Translations under genes and position numbers: made by a program
Shown: piece by piece, positions 52,776-61,203 of the stretch
How positions within the stretch are numbered: position 1 is the first letter of the stretch
How the letters are laid out: the number at the start of each line of letters is the position of its first letter
Assembly: GCF_002272015.1 (NCBI RefSeq)
Contig: NZ_NPBY01000015.1
Location: 1-64,000, forward strand
Length of the DNA stretch: 64,000 nucleotides
From: Paenibacillus campinasensis
Lineage (GTDB): Bacteria > Bacillota > Bacilli > Paenibacillales > Paenibacillaceae
Reading direction: 5' to 3'
The notes under the pieces: model-generated
Databases searched by the model: none
What the model was told of the DNA's origin: nothing
What the model saw: only the letters and a program-made list of their open reading frames with translations

Positions 52776-52810
52776 TATTTCGGAATTTCGAAATAAAGAG
52801 GTGCCTTTTT
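52767..52810 (+). terminator. Terminator of the 6S-like RNA, sharing its 3' strand
   Basis: GGCATCTCTTATTTCG and CGAAATAAAGAGGTGCC pair (one bulge or G-U) and are followed by TTTTT. The 5' arm of this hairpin is the same sequence that closes the 6S structure. Confidence 0.85.
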
Positions 52811-52896
52811 GCTGTATATAAAGGTTTGCTGAAAGCATAAACAATGTTAAACTAGAGTATGGAAAGGAACGGTCATTTATAAAGGAGGAACGGTCT

Positions 52897-53289
52897 TTGT
52901 CATTAAAACGAGTTCTAATCGGTATCGTGCGCAGCTATGACGGCACAAGCGACCGTGCTAAAGATCCAAAGCTGAAAACGCGGTATTACAATCTTTCAAA
53001 AGAAAAGTGTTTTGAAGAGGTTTCCTCGACCCTTAAAAAAATTCCAGGCTACAAAGTGCTCCATGAAGTCAAGTCGGTCGGAGAAATTACACTAGAGAAA
53101 AAAACGTCGTTTGGCCGTACGCTGGATATCACGGTCTCTGTGCTTGGGATCAATCCGGTGCGCAGTGCGGTGGATATGTATTCGGCTTCCCGCGGTTCCC
53201 TGGGGGATCTCGGAGCGAACTACCGTGTAATTTTAAATCTGTTCTCCGTTCTGGATAAAAAGCTGAGCAAGTATAAAGTGGAAGCGTAG
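52897..53289 (+). CDS. Conserved small cytoplasmic protein (DUF1499-like)
   Basis: A 130-residue mixed alpha/beta protein without membrane segments. The C-terminal part (VRSAVDMYSASRGSLGDLGANYRVI) has the S-x-x-G-x-x-DLGANxR pattern of DUF1499-like proteins, but the N-terminal half is not clearly of that family, so the match is tentative. The TTG start follows AAAGGAGG at 8 bases. It stands between the 6S-like RNA and a bidirectional terminator. Confidence 0.55.
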   Translation: MSLKRVLIGIVRSYDGTSDRAKDPKLKTRYYNLSKEKCFEEVSSTLKKIPGYKVLHEVKSVGEITLEKKTSFGRTLDITVSVLGINPVRSAVDMYSASRGSLGDLGANYRVILNLFSVLDKKLSKYKVEA

Positions 53290-53340
53290 CTGAGTATATA
53301 TACATCAATCGGGCAACAGGCTGCTTTCGGTATAAAGATT

Positions 53341-53370
53341 AAAAAGCGGGAGAGCTTCTCCCGCTTTTTA
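53341..53370. terminator. Bidirectional terminator before tpx
   Basis: A 14-bp stem AAAAAGCGGGAGAG / CTTCTCCCGCTTTTT with a tiny loop between two convergent genes. Confidence 0.9.
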
Positions 53371-53405
53371 ATCAAGTGCACGTATTTATGTAAACCGCCA
53401 GCGGC

Positions 53406-53924
53406 TTAACGAAGCGCCTTCACGGCTTCCACTGCAGCTTCATAATTCGGATGCTCGGTCATTTCGCTCAGGTATTCCACATAAGCGATTTTGTCGTTCT
53501 GATCCAGAACAAAGATCGAGCGCATGTCGAGCTGGAATTCCTTGATCAGGACGCCGTATGCTTCTCCGAAGGAACGCGTTTTGTAATCGGACAGCGTTAC
53601 GACACGATCAATGCCGGCCGCACCGCACCAGCGGGCTTGGGCGAATGGAAGATCGACGCTGATGGTAATGACAACGACATCATCTCCAAGTCCGGCAGCT
53701 TCTTCGTTGAATCGGCGTGTTTGCGCATCACAAACGCCGGTATCCAGAGAAGGCACAACGCTGATCAGTTTGATTTTTCCGGCAAAATCTTTCAGGGATG
53801 CGTCCTCCAGCAGATTTTTGCTCACCGTAAAATCAGGTGCTGTATCACCGACCTTAAGCTCCGGGCCGATCAGTGTGATGGGATTACCTTTGAATGTGGC
53901 AGCTCCCGAACGTTCTTGAGCCAT
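53406..53924 (-). CDS. tpx: Thiol peroxidase Tpx
   Basis: A 172-residue atypical 2-Cys peroxiredoxin. The peroxidatic cysteine is Cys65 ([15 protein letters not shown]) and the resolving one is Cys100 (ARWCGAAG). It reduces lipid and alkyl hydroperoxides with thioredoxin. AAGGAGG lies before the ATG at 53924; a longer in-frame stretch is not expected to be translated. It is divergent from the rhomboid gene. Confidence 0.95.
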   Translation of the reverse strand: MAQERSGAATFKGNPITLIGPELKVGDTAPDFTVSKNLLEDASLKDFAGKIKLISVVPSLDTGVCDAQTRRFNEEAAGLGDDVVVITISVDLPFAQARWCGAAGIDRVVTLSDYKTRSFGEAYGVLIKEFQLDMRSIFVLDQNDKIAYVEYLSEMTEHPNYEAAVEAVKALR

Positions 53925-54042
53925 GAATATCTCCTCCTTGTTTCTTTGAAATTTGGTAATTGGGTTCATGGTACATTATAATCTTTTTAAAAAGGGAATG
54001 TCCACAAGGATGATCCAAGGCCGGCTTGGATGGGAGGATGCT

Positions 54043-54672
54043 ATGATATTTATTCGTTATGAAAATTGGAAGAGTTATCTGCGTTACTATCCGGTAACCA
54101 CTCTTCTGTTAATTGCCAATCTCGTCATGTTCATCATTACGTCTTTTGATGGCGGATCAAGAAATTATGTAACGCTGCTGAAGTATGGCGCCGCATCGGA
54201 TTTGCCGCAGGTTAGCGGGGAGCTGTGGCGCTTATTCACCGCGATGTTCCTCCATAACGGATTTGACCATCTGCTGTTCAACAGTTTTGCACTGCTTGTA
54301 TTCGCACCGCCTCTGGAGCGGATCATGGGCAGCTGGAAATACGTATTGCTTTACCTGGCGAGCGGCGTGCTGGGCAATGCGATCGGGCTTGCTTACTACA
54401 CCCAGCAGTTGGACCGGTACACCTTCCTCGTCGGGGCCTCAGGCGCGATCTATGGCGTATATGGCGCCTATCTGTATATCGCGCTGTTCCAGCGTCATGT
54501 GATGGATGAGGCGTCGCGCAAAATGCTGTACACGCTGCTTATTATCGGGGTTGTTTTCTCTTTTGCCCCGGGAATCAGCATGGCAGGTCATATCGGTGGA
54601 TTGATCGGCGGATTCTTTATATACGGGCTGATGATTCGTCTGTTCAAGACGCGAACTTCAGATATGCCGTAG
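54043..54672 (+). CDS. Rhomboid family intramembrane serine protease
   Basis: A 209-residue protein with six membrane helices. Catalytic Ser133 is in LVGASGAIYG and catalytic His183 in AGHIGGLIGG; the helix-2 HNGFDHLLFN (71-80) supplies the oxyanion residues. It cuts within or next to transmembrane segments of other membrane proteins. GGGAGGA lies before the ATG at 54043. Confidence 0.92.
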   Translation: MIFIRYENWKSYLRYYPVTTLLLIANLVMFIITSFDGGSRNYVTLLKYGAASDLPQVSGELWRLFTAMFLHNGFDHLLFNSFALLVFAPPLERIMGSWKYVLLYLASGVLGNAIGLAYYTQQLDRYTFLVGASGAIYGVYGAYLYIALFQRHVMDEASRKMLYTLLIIGVVFSFAPGISMAGHIGGLIGGFFIYGLMIRLFKTRTSDMP

Positions 54673-54745
54673 TGCCGCAATTGGTTGGAAAAGTTGCAGG
54701 ATATACTAAGTTTTCTAGGGAAATGAGAATGGAGCGATCAAGATC

Positions 54746-55678
54746 GTGGAATTAAGACAGTTGCAATACTTTGTAAAGGTTGCGCAAAAGGAACACGTTA
54801 CCCAAGCGGCAGAGGAGCTGCATGTGGCCCAGTCGGCAGTCAGCAGGCAGATTCATCAGCTGGAAGAAGAGCTGGGTGTGAATCTGTTCATGCAGAAGGG
54901 ACGGAACTTGCAGTTAACTCCGGTAGGCCAGCTATTTTGCAAACGGGTGGAAGGCATCATGAAGGATCTGGACCGGGCTGTGATGGAAATTCATGAGTTT
55001 CTGGACCCTGAACAAGGGGAGGTTCGGATTGGATTTCCCCACAGTCTGGGCATTCATCTTATACCGTCCATCGTAGCCGAATTTCGGAAGAAGTACCCGA
55101 ATGTGAAATTTCGGTTCAAGCAGGGGATGTTTCCAACATTGATACGCGATGTCATCTCGGCTGAGGTGGATCTTGCTTTCGTATCGCCATTTCCGGACCG
55201 CCATGATCAGGTGGATGGGGATGTGGTGCTGACAGAGGAGCTGTTCGCGATTCTGCCGCCCAACCATCCGCTTGCGGGTGAGGAGTCGATCAAGCTGGAG
55301 CAATTGAAGGAAGAGCGCTTTGTGCTCTTCAGCAAGGGCTATTCGTTGCGGCCGATTGTATGGCATGCCTGCCTTGAAGCGGGATTCACGCCGAAAATCG
55401 CCTTTGAAGGCGAGGAAACCGATACGATACGCGGCCTGGTTGCGGCGGGCATGGGTGTAAGCCTGCTGCCGGAGATGGCGCTCTTTCAGACGAACCCGCT
55501 CCAGCCTGCGAGGGTTCGCATCTCAGAGCCGAAGGTGACGCGCTCAATCGGTCTTATTCACCGGGCTGATGAAAAGCTCCCTCCCGTAGCCCAGGCATTT
55601 CGGAAGTTTCTGCTTCAATACTTTGGCCTGGATGCGACTTCCAAGGAGACTCAGAAAAAACCGAAAAGTCCATCATAG
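54746..55678 (+). CDS. LysR-family transcription regulator (GltC/CcpE-like)
   Basis: A 310-residue regulator: an N-terminal winged helix-turn-helix (MELRQLQYFVKVAQKEHVT, AQSAVSRQIHQLEEELG) and a periplasmic-binding-like effector domain (about 90-295). The N-terminus is close to B. subtilis GltC and Staphylococcus CcpE, which sense carbon/nitrogen metabolites such as 2-oxoglutarate or citrate. Its target genes are not obvious in the window. The GTG start follows GGAG by 11 bases. Confidence 0.88.
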   Translation: MELRQLQYFVKVAQKEHVTQAAEELHVAQSAVSRQIHQLEEELGVNLFMQKGRNLQLTPVGQLFCKRVEGIMKDLDRAVMEIHEFLDPEQGEVRIGFPHSLGIHLIPSIVAEFRKKYPNVKFRFKQGMFPTLIRDVISAEVDLAFVSPFPDRHDQVDGDVVLTEELFAILPPNHPLAGEESIKLEQLKEERFVLFSKGYSLRPIVWHACLEAGFTPKIAFEGEETDTIRGLVAAGMGVSLLPEMALFQTNPLQPARVRISEPKVTRSIGLIHRADEKLPPVAQAFRKFLLQYFGLDATSKETQKKPKSPS

Positions 55679-55691
55679 ATGCATGAAAAAA

Positions 55692-55741
55692 GAAGGGAAG
55701 CGATCCTGCAGCTTGCGCTGCGAGAATCGCTTCCCTCTTTC
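55692..55741. terminator. Terminator between the LysR and YugP genes
   Basis: AGGGAAGCGAT and ATCGCTTCCCT form an 11-bp stem, with CTGCAGC/GCTGCGAG pairing inside, between convergent genes. Confidence 0.8.
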
Positions 55742-55780
55742 GTATATGCAATGACCGGAATCATTGTTGCAGTTAGATCC

Positions 55781-56461
55781 TTATTCGCGATTGCTGGTGA
55801 AGATCATAATGTAACGAATCAGCTCAAGCAAGGAGATCAGCGCTGCAGCCACATACGTCAGGGCAGCTGCGTTCAGCACTTTCGCTACGCCGCGCTCTTC
55901 GTCATTGGCGATGTATCCTTCTTGGATCATCAACTGGCGAGCACGGTTGCTGGCGTTAAATTCGACCGGCAGTGTCACGAGCTGGAAAGCCACGGCAGCG
56001 GAGAAGAAGATGATCCCGAGGCCGATGAGATTCATGGCGCCAAACAGGAAGCCAGCAATGAGCAGGAACGGTGCAATACCAGAGGCAATGTTCACGACCG
56101 GGAACATTTTGTGGCGGGCAACCAGCATCGGGTAATGTTCCTGGTGCTGGATGGCATGGCCAACCTCGTGACAGGCAACCGCTACGGCGGAGATGGAGCG
56201 CTCGTAGTATACCGGTTCAGACAGGCGGACAACCCGGTTGATCGGATCATAGTGGTCAGACAACGTGCCTGGAACCGGCTCGACAGGAACATCATGCAGG
56301 CCGTTGGCGTCCAGCAAACGTCTGGCGGCGTCGTAGCCTGTCATCCCGGTGCTTGTTCCGACTTCAGCCCATTTCTTAAAGGTGCCCTTGACGCGGAATT
56401 GAGCCCACATCGAGAAGATAAAAGCGATAATAATCAAAACGAACATGCCGTCAAAGTACAT
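55781..56461 (-). CDS. Zinc metallopeptidase, YugP-like membrane protease
   Basis: A 226-residue membrane protein of the neutral zinc metallopeptidase family 2 (PF04298). An N-terminal helix (residues 3-20), a cytoplasmic or outer part with VACHEVGHAIQHQ (HEVGH zinc motif), and two or three C-terminal helices. GGGGGT lies 8 bases before the ATG. The MerR gene directly upstream on the same strand may control it. Confidence 0.88.
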   Translation of the reverse strand: MYFDGMFVLIIIAFIFSMWAQFRVKGTFKKWAEVGTSTGMTGYDAARRLLDANGLHDVPVEPVPGTLSDHYDPINRVVRLSEPVYYERSISAVAVACHEVGHAIQHQEHYPMLVARHKMFPVVNIASGIAPFLLIAGFLFGAMNLIGLGIIFFSAAVAFQLVTLPVEFNASNRARQLMIQEGYIANDEERGVAKVLNAAALTYVAAALISLLELIRYIMIFTSNRE

Positions 56462-56502
56462 TTATCATACCCCCATATTCAGTATATTGTGAGACTGGCA
56501 TT

Positions 56503-56958
56503 TCATGACATGGACGTGAACTGATTGATCAGGATCTGCAAAGATTGGATGCAAGCAGCCCCTTTGGGAAGAATGCTGGCCAGTGCCTGACGCTTCTGAC
56601 TAGGCTTCATTTCACGCAGGATCGGGCTTAGCTCCTTCACTTCGCGTTCGAGCTGCTTTAGATGAATTTCAAGTTGAGTGAGCTTGTCGGTCATATCCTG
56701 ATCTCCGCCGAGTGATCGCCACTGCTCTAGCCTCTCCTTGATCTCATCTAATGTATATTTCTCCTGCTTCAATTGATTAATACGTTTGAGCGTATCTAAC
56801 GTTTCAGTGCTATACAGCCGGTAGTTCTTCATGGTTCGCTTCTCCGGTGCAATCAGACCGAGCTTCGTATAATAATCGATGGTTCTTTCACTGATTCCGG
56901 CAGCCTTCGCAAGTTCGCCAATCCGAAAAAGATTGGTGCTTGCACTCATAGTCCCCAT
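56503..56958 (-). CDS. MerR family transcription regulator
   Basis: A 151-residue protein with a MerR DNA-binding start (FRIGELAKAAGISERTIDYYTKLGLI in part, residues 11-36) and a helical dimerisation part, then a C-terminal helix (SQKRQALASILPKG). It lacks the metal-binding cysteines of MerR and CueR, and only one Cys (near residue 135) is present. It probably regulates the YugP gene, 41 bases downstream. GAGGTGAG precedes the ATG. Confidence 0.85.
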   Translation of the reverse strand: MGTMSASTNLFRIGELAKAAGISERTIDYYTKLGLIAPEKRTMKNYRLYSTETLDTLKRINQLKQEKYTLDEIKERLEQWRSLGGDQDMTDKLTQLEIHLKQLEREVKELSPILREMKPSQKRQALASILPKGAACIQSLQILINQFTSMS

Positions 56959-57150
56959 TTCTTCTCACCTCACAGGCCTTGAGTAATTGTCATGAATGAA
57001 ACTGCAGTTTCCCTATCATTAAAGATACATGATTCGGAACCATACAGTCAAACGTCATGCTTCTACCTTTAATATAGCTGGAATCACGGTCAATGAGAAG
57101 TTGTACGATATGTACTTTTTATGAACTTGATTTGCACTGTAAACGCTTAA

Positions 57151-57167
57151 TGTTATATTTCATTACA
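57151..57167. promoter_or_regulatory. GlnR/TnrA-type operator 1 (upstream of amtB promoter)
   Basis: TGTTA-TATTTCA-TTACA matches the GlnR/TnrA consensus TGTNA-N7-TNACA exactly. Its centre is about 82 bases upstream of the expected start of transcription. Confidence 0.75.
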
Positions 57168-57205
57168 TAAAAGACGCTTTTCGGACTTTTTTTCAAAAAA
57201 AATCG

Positions 57206-57234
57206 TTGCCATTTTGAAATGTCGCCCCTATAAT
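57206..57234 (+). promoter_or_regulatory. Promoter of the amtB operon
   Basis: TTGCCA (57206-57211), a 17-base spacer and TATAAT (57229-57234) form a strong sigma-A promoter. Transcription should start near 57241. Confidence 0.8.
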
Positions 57235-57255
57235 GACAATATGAAATCAAGGAGA

Positions 57256-57272
57256 TGTTAAGTAAGTTAACA
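57256..57272. promoter_or_regulatory. GlnR/TnrA-type operator 2 (downstream of amtB promoter)
   Basis: TGTTA-AGTAAGT-TAACA matches TGTNA-N7-TNACA exactly. It lies about 15-32 bases inside the transcript, just before the amtB ribosome binding site, so bound protein should block transcription. Confidence 0.78.
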
Positions 57273-57290
57273 CAAAGGGGAGTGTAAACC

Positions 57291-58685
57291 ATGAAGAAAA
57301 AATGGCTAAGCTTAATGATCGGATCGCTAGCTTTAGTAGCGTTCCCGGCCAGTGCTTTCGCGTCGGATGCGGGGGCTTCAACTCTGGAACTGACAGGCGG
57401 TTTGAACGCATTGTTCGTCTTCTTGGCGGCATTGCTGGTGTTTTTCATGCAAGCAGGCTTTGCATTGCTGGAGGCAGGTTCGGTCCGCATGAAAAATGCC
57501 GGTCACGTGGCAGGCAAAACGTTCCTGACATTCGGGATTGCCATCCTTGCATTCTGGACATTCGGATTTGGTCTCGGATTTGGTAATGGTAACAGCTTCT
57601 TCGGAACCGAGGGCTTCTTCCTGAGCGGTGACAGCATGGTCGGCTCGTTCGATTCCGTAGCGGGTGATGTGCCGCTGACGATTATGTTCCTGTTCCACCT
57701 GTCCTTTGCGGCAGTATCGCTGGCGATTGCCAGTGGCGGTATGGCTGAGCGTGCGAAGCTGAGCGTATATATCGTCTTCGGATTGCTCTTCACGATTATT
57801 ATTTATCCGGTTGTCGCTCACTGGGTATGGGGCGGAGGCTGGCTCCACGCGATGGGCATGCAGGATTTTGCCGGCTCGACGGTTGTTCACCTTACCGGTG
57901 CGACAGCGGCTCTGGTGGCTACCATTCTGCTCAAGCCGCGTCTTGGCAAGTACAACAAAGACGGCAAGCCTAACAGCATTCCTGGTCACAACCAAGTCTT
58001 CTCGATTCTCGGTGTATTCATTATCTGGATTGGCTGGTTCGGATTTAACCCGGGCAGCACGTTGTCCGCATTGATGGACGGGTTCTTCGGCTTCGTGGCG
58101 ATGAATACGAACATTGCGGCTGCCGCAGGTGCGGTTGCAGCGCTGCTGGTGTCCTGGGCGGTTCTTGGCAAGGCGGATATTCCTAGCATGCTGAACGGTA
58201 TTCTGGCCGCCTTCGTTGCCATCACAGGCGCTTGTGCTTTCGTTGAGCCTTGGGCTGCGATCGTGATTGGTGCGGTAGCCGGGATTATCACCTTCTTTAC
58301 GGCTCAATGGTTCGACCGCAAAGGTATTGACGATCCGATCTACGCTTTCTCTGTACACGGTGTAGCCGGTATGTGGGGCGCGGTATCCACAGGGTTGTTC
58401 GCTTCTCCTCGCCTGGTCGAGATTACAGAAGTCGGCAAGGCAGGTCTGTTCTACGGCGGTGGCTTTGGTCAGCTCGGCGTACAGATTCTGGGTCTGGTTG
58501 GTGCGTTTGCATTCGTACTCGTGATTTCGTTCATTATCCTGTATCTGATGAAGATTACGATGGGCATCCGTGTAACGGAGGAAGAGGAATTGATGGGTCT
58601 GGATATCAGCGAGCATGGCACGTATGGTTATCCGGAGCAAATGAAACTGCTGACAGAGTCGGAAGGCAAATCAGCTAAAGCTTGA
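57291..58685 (+). CDS. amtB: Ammonium transporter
   Basis: A 464-residue AmtB/NrgA with a signal-peptide-like start (residues 1-25) and eleven membrane helices. Pore parts include FFMQAGFALLEAGSVR, GGMAERAKL, DFAGSTVVHLTGA (twin-His side), FGFNPGSTLSA and VHGVAGMWG. The family conducts ammonium into the cell when nitrogen is low and is usually linked to a PII protein (GlnK). No glnK lies next to it. AAAGGGGAG precedes the ATG. It is followed by two genes on the same strand without a clear terminator. Confidence 0.95.
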   Translation: MKKKWLSLMIGSLALVAFPASAFASDAGASTLELTGGLNALFVFLAALLVFFMQAGFALLEAGSVRMKNAGHVAGKTFLTFGIAILAFWTFGFGLGFGNGNSFFGTEGFFLSGDSMVGSFDSVAGDVPLTIMFLFHLSFAAVSLAIASGGMAERAKLSVYIVFGLLFTIIIYPVVAHWVWGGGWLHAMGMQDFAGSTVVHLTGATAALVATILLKPRLGKYNKDGKPNSIPGHNQVFSILGVFIIWIGWFGFNPGSTLSALMDGFFGFVAMNTNIAAAAGAVAALLVSWAVLGKADIPSMLNGILAAFVAITGACAFVEPWAAIVIGAVAGIITFFTAQWFDRKGIDDPIYAFSVHGVAGMWGAVSTGLFASPRLVEITEVGKAGLFYGGGFGQLGVQILGLVGAFAFVLVISFIILYLMKITMGIRVTEEEELMGLDISEHGTYGYPEQMKLLTESEGKSAKA

Positions 58686-58743
58686 TCCGCATGCGGATAA
58701 ATGCGTAATTGGGACATAGTTCTTAGATAAAGGAGGCCGTGGC

Positions 58744-59832
58744 ATGAAACGACACAATTCCGTCCAGCTGTTTCCGGAACTTTCGGAATTGCAGACAGCA
58801 GCAACGGCCCGGCAATTGCGTGAAATGCGGATCATCTGTCAAAATAAGCTGCTGGATATGCGCAGTTCCATGGAGCTTAAAGCATGGGTTGCATCGGTCA
58901 ATCTGATGCATGATCTCATCGGACAGCGCGCTGCAGCGATCTGTGAGCACGACATGTGGGAGGCTGGCTTTGGCCGGCCTCCTGCACGTTATGCTTTTGT
59001 TGCATTTGGCAGCGGTGGCCGTCAGGAAGCGACGCTGTGGAGTGATCAGGATAACGGTATGATTCTGGGCGATGAGTTGAAGGAGGATGAGCTGCCGTTC
59101 TTCCGGGAGTTTGGCCGGCGGCTGGCCGGCATATTGGAGCTTGTGGGCTATCCCAAGTGCTCGGGAAAGGTGATGTGCTCGGAGCCGTTATGGAGCAAGC
59201 GGCTTGCGGAATGGACGGAGCAGCTGAGGCAATGGACGGATCAGCTGGAATGGGAGCCGGTGCGCAATTTCATCATCGCCTCCGATCTGCGGTTTATCGC
59301 TGGGGATCCAGGGCTGACAGAGGCGTGGATGGAGGCGTACAGGGCCATCGTTGAGCAGCGGCCGGACATCGCCAATGCCATTCTTCGCAACACCGTCAAG
59401 CATAAGGCAACCCTGAACGTGATGGGCCGAATCGTCACCGAGCGCTTTGGCGAACACGCGGGTGAGTTTGATGTCAAGTACGGCATGTACATTCCGCTGG
59501 TGAACAGCATCCGGACGATGGCTTTGCAGCGTGGAATCGTCGAGACCTCGACCTTGAAAAGGATGGAGAAGGTCATTCTGCTCGAAGGCGGGAACCTGCT
59601 CCTTGAGAGTGTGCAGCGTGCTTTCGTCACGGCTTTGCGGTATCGGAACGATACGCCTCATGCCGAGGAGGACGGTCTGGTTGTCAGCAGCGGATACTTG
59701 CCGCCGGAGCAGTTGAAACTTAAAAATGTGCAGTACGAGCTTCGCGACACCCTCGGGGTTGTCCGCCGCATACACCGCTCACTTCAGCGTGAGCACCGCT
59801 TAGCGGAAAGAGCGGAAAGGAGGCACCTATGA
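58744..59832 (+). CDS. DUF294 putative nucleotidyltransferase (GlnD-like)
   Basis: A 362-residue protein with a DUF294 nucleotidyltransferase domain. The catalytic motif is FGSGGRQEATLWSDQDNG (residues 88-105; Gly89-Ser90, Asp101, Asp103), the GS-x9-DxD pattern of the polymerase-beta fold also found in GlnD. A helical C-terminal part with the DUF294_C pattern (AILRNTVKHKATLNVM) follows. The 60 N-terminal residues are helical. Its substrate is unknown; by analogy it may add a nucleotide to a protein such as PII. It lies 58 bases after amtB with AAAGGAGG, and its end overlaps the exonuclease gene by 4 bases. Confidence 0.8.
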   Translation: MKRHNSVQLFPELSELQTAATARQLREMRIICQNKLLDMRSSMELKAWVASVNLMHDLIGQRAAAICEHDMWEAGFGRPPARYAFVAFGSGGRQEATLWSDQDNGMILGDELKEDELPFFREFGRRLAGILELVGYPKCSGKVMCSEPLWSKRLAEWTEQLRQWTDQLEWEPVRNFIIASDLRFIAGDPGLTEAWMEAYRAIVEQRPDIANAILRNTVKHKATLNVMGRIVTERFGEHAGEFDVKYGMYIPLVNSIRTMALQRGIVETSTLKRMEKVILLEGGNLLLESVQRAFVTALRYRNDTPHAEEDGLVVSSGYLPPEQLKLKNVQYELRDTLGVVRRIHRSLQREHRLAERAERRHL

Positions 59833-60569
59833 CCGATCCGGTACGCTCTGGAGGGGGCTTCTGGCGCTCGCTTCGCTCCGGCGGCATCAACTCGGCTCTG
59901 TCGTCGATGCGCGGAGCCCAGACGGCACAGCAGATGGCCTTCATCCGTTCCCAAATGAAAGATAACCGCAGGCCGGAGGAGCTGGGAACGCCGCTGGATG
60001 AGCTTGAGGTTATCGTGTTCGATCTTGAAACGACGGGGTTCAACCATCAGCACGGGGACGAAATACTGTCCTTCGGTGCAATCAAGGTCGTCGGCAACCA
60101 CGTGCTTGAATCGGAAACGTTCCATATGATAGTCAACAGCGGCGTGAGGGTGCCTCCGGTCATCACGGAATTGACCGGGATTTCACAGAAGATGGTGGAT
60201 GATGCGCCGCCTTTGATGGAGGGGCTGCATGATTTCATGGCTTTTGTCGGGGGCAGGGTTCTTGTCGCGCATGCGGCAGCGCATGACCGCGGCTTCTTGA
60301 ATGCGGCTCTGTGGAAAACATCCAAGGTACGATTGACCCACCGATTGCTGGATACGATGATGCTTGCCCAGCGGCTGTATCCGGAGCTGAGGGATTTCAG
60401 CCTGGATGAGCTGCTGCGGCACAAGGGCATCCCAGTGGAAGGGCGTCATCACGCCCTCTCCGATGCCAGCATGACCGCCCGGCTGTGGGCGAATTATATT
60501 AGAGAGATTCAGCACCGCGGCTATGCGGAAACGCTGGGAGATATGTATGTTTATTTAAGCGAAGCATAA
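59829..60569 (+). CDS. DEDDh-type 3'-5' exonuclease (DnaQ-like)
   Basis: A 246-residue protein. The first 60 residues are basic and probably disordered, and the rest is a DnaQ-like exonuclease with ExoI VFDLETTGF (Asp65, Glu67), ExoII AHDRGF (Asp153) and ExoIII HHALSDA (His208, Asp212), all four acidic residues plus His present. Similar exonucleases are paired with CBS-DUF294 proteins in other bacteria. The ATGA overlap with the DUF294 gene indicates tight coupling. Its nucleic acid substrate is unknown. The last 19 bases overlap the convergent JAMM gene. Confidence 0.85.
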   Translation: MTDPVRSGGGFWRSLRSGGINSALSSMRGAQTAQQMAFIRSQMKDNRRPEELGTPLDELEVIVFDLETTGFNHQHGDEILSFGAIKVVGNHVLESETFHMIVNSGVRVPPVITELTGISQKMVDDAPPLMEGLHDFMAFVGGRVLVAHAAAHDRGFLNAALWKTSKVRLTHRLLDTMMLAQRLYPELRDFSLDELLRHKGIPVEGRHHALSDASMTARLWANYIREIQHRGYAETLGDMYVYLSEA

Positions 60570-61087
60570 GGCACAGGCTGGAGATGATATCGCTGCGCCC
60601 TGCAATGCGCAGGGGAAGGGGCCGCTGGCCCGGCGTTGTCATTCAGATGGCCGATGCTGCCTGAATGATCAGGCATCGTCACTTCGTAGGTTGCAAGCTT
60701 GAGCCGGAAGCCGTCGGAGACTCGGAAGGGGGTCCCGATGGCGTAAATCCGGAGCAGGCTCCCGAATGCCTCTAGCTCGGCCAAGTCCTTGGCGGATGGC
60801 TCGGGCGGAGTATGCGGATGGCTGTGAAACAATCCGACCAGATCCGGTCTCGTCAGGACGACGGATGTCCACTCGGCGGGATGGAGAGTAAATGCATGCA
60901 GCGGTTGATCCGCTGTATTTTTTATGGGGAGAAATTCGGTGACGGTGATGAGGCCGCCGTTCGCGTCGTACCCGAGCAGCACGCCGCAGGCTTCCTCAGG
61001 ATAGCAGGTCCTCACATGATCTTCGATCCGCTTCAGAACGGAGCACGGGAATTCAATTCTATGGATGCTGCCGGACGGGTTGCTCAT
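60551..61087 (-). CDS. JAMM/MPN metalloprotease (M67 family)
   Basis: A 178-residue protein with a complete JAMM motif: Glu in EEACGVLLG (31-32) and HSH-x7-S-xx-D (His88, His90, Ser98, Asp101). Prokaryotic M67 proteins remove ubiquitin-like or sulfur-carrier proteins (ThiS/MoaD type) from conjugates, or act in cysteine synthesis with a ThiS-like partner. No such partner lies in the window. GGAGGAGA lies before the ATG at 61087. The C-terminal tail (about 145-178) is long and variable. Confidence 0.85.
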   Translation of the reverse strand: MSNPSGSIHRIEFPCSVLKRIEDHVRTCYPEEACGVLLGYDANGGLITVTEFLPIKNTADQPLHAFTLHPAEWTSVVLTRPDLVGLFHSHPHTPPEPSAKDLAELEAFGSLLRIYAIGTPFRVSDGFRLKLATYEVTMPDHSGSIGHLNDNAGPAAPSPAHCRAQRYHLQPVPYASLK

Positions 61088-61203
61088 AGTCTCCTCCATT
61101 TTCGAAATGATCTTGTTTTAAAAATGATGGCTTTCAGGGTACAATATAGGATAGGATGTGACAAGTGATAACCTAATAACCTAACGCAAAGGATACTCTA
61201 CCT

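Noticed and set aside
57378..58640. Minus-strand open frame of 420 codons
   Set aside because: Antisense to amtB, with a composition (many Arg, Gln, His) typical of a shadow frame.
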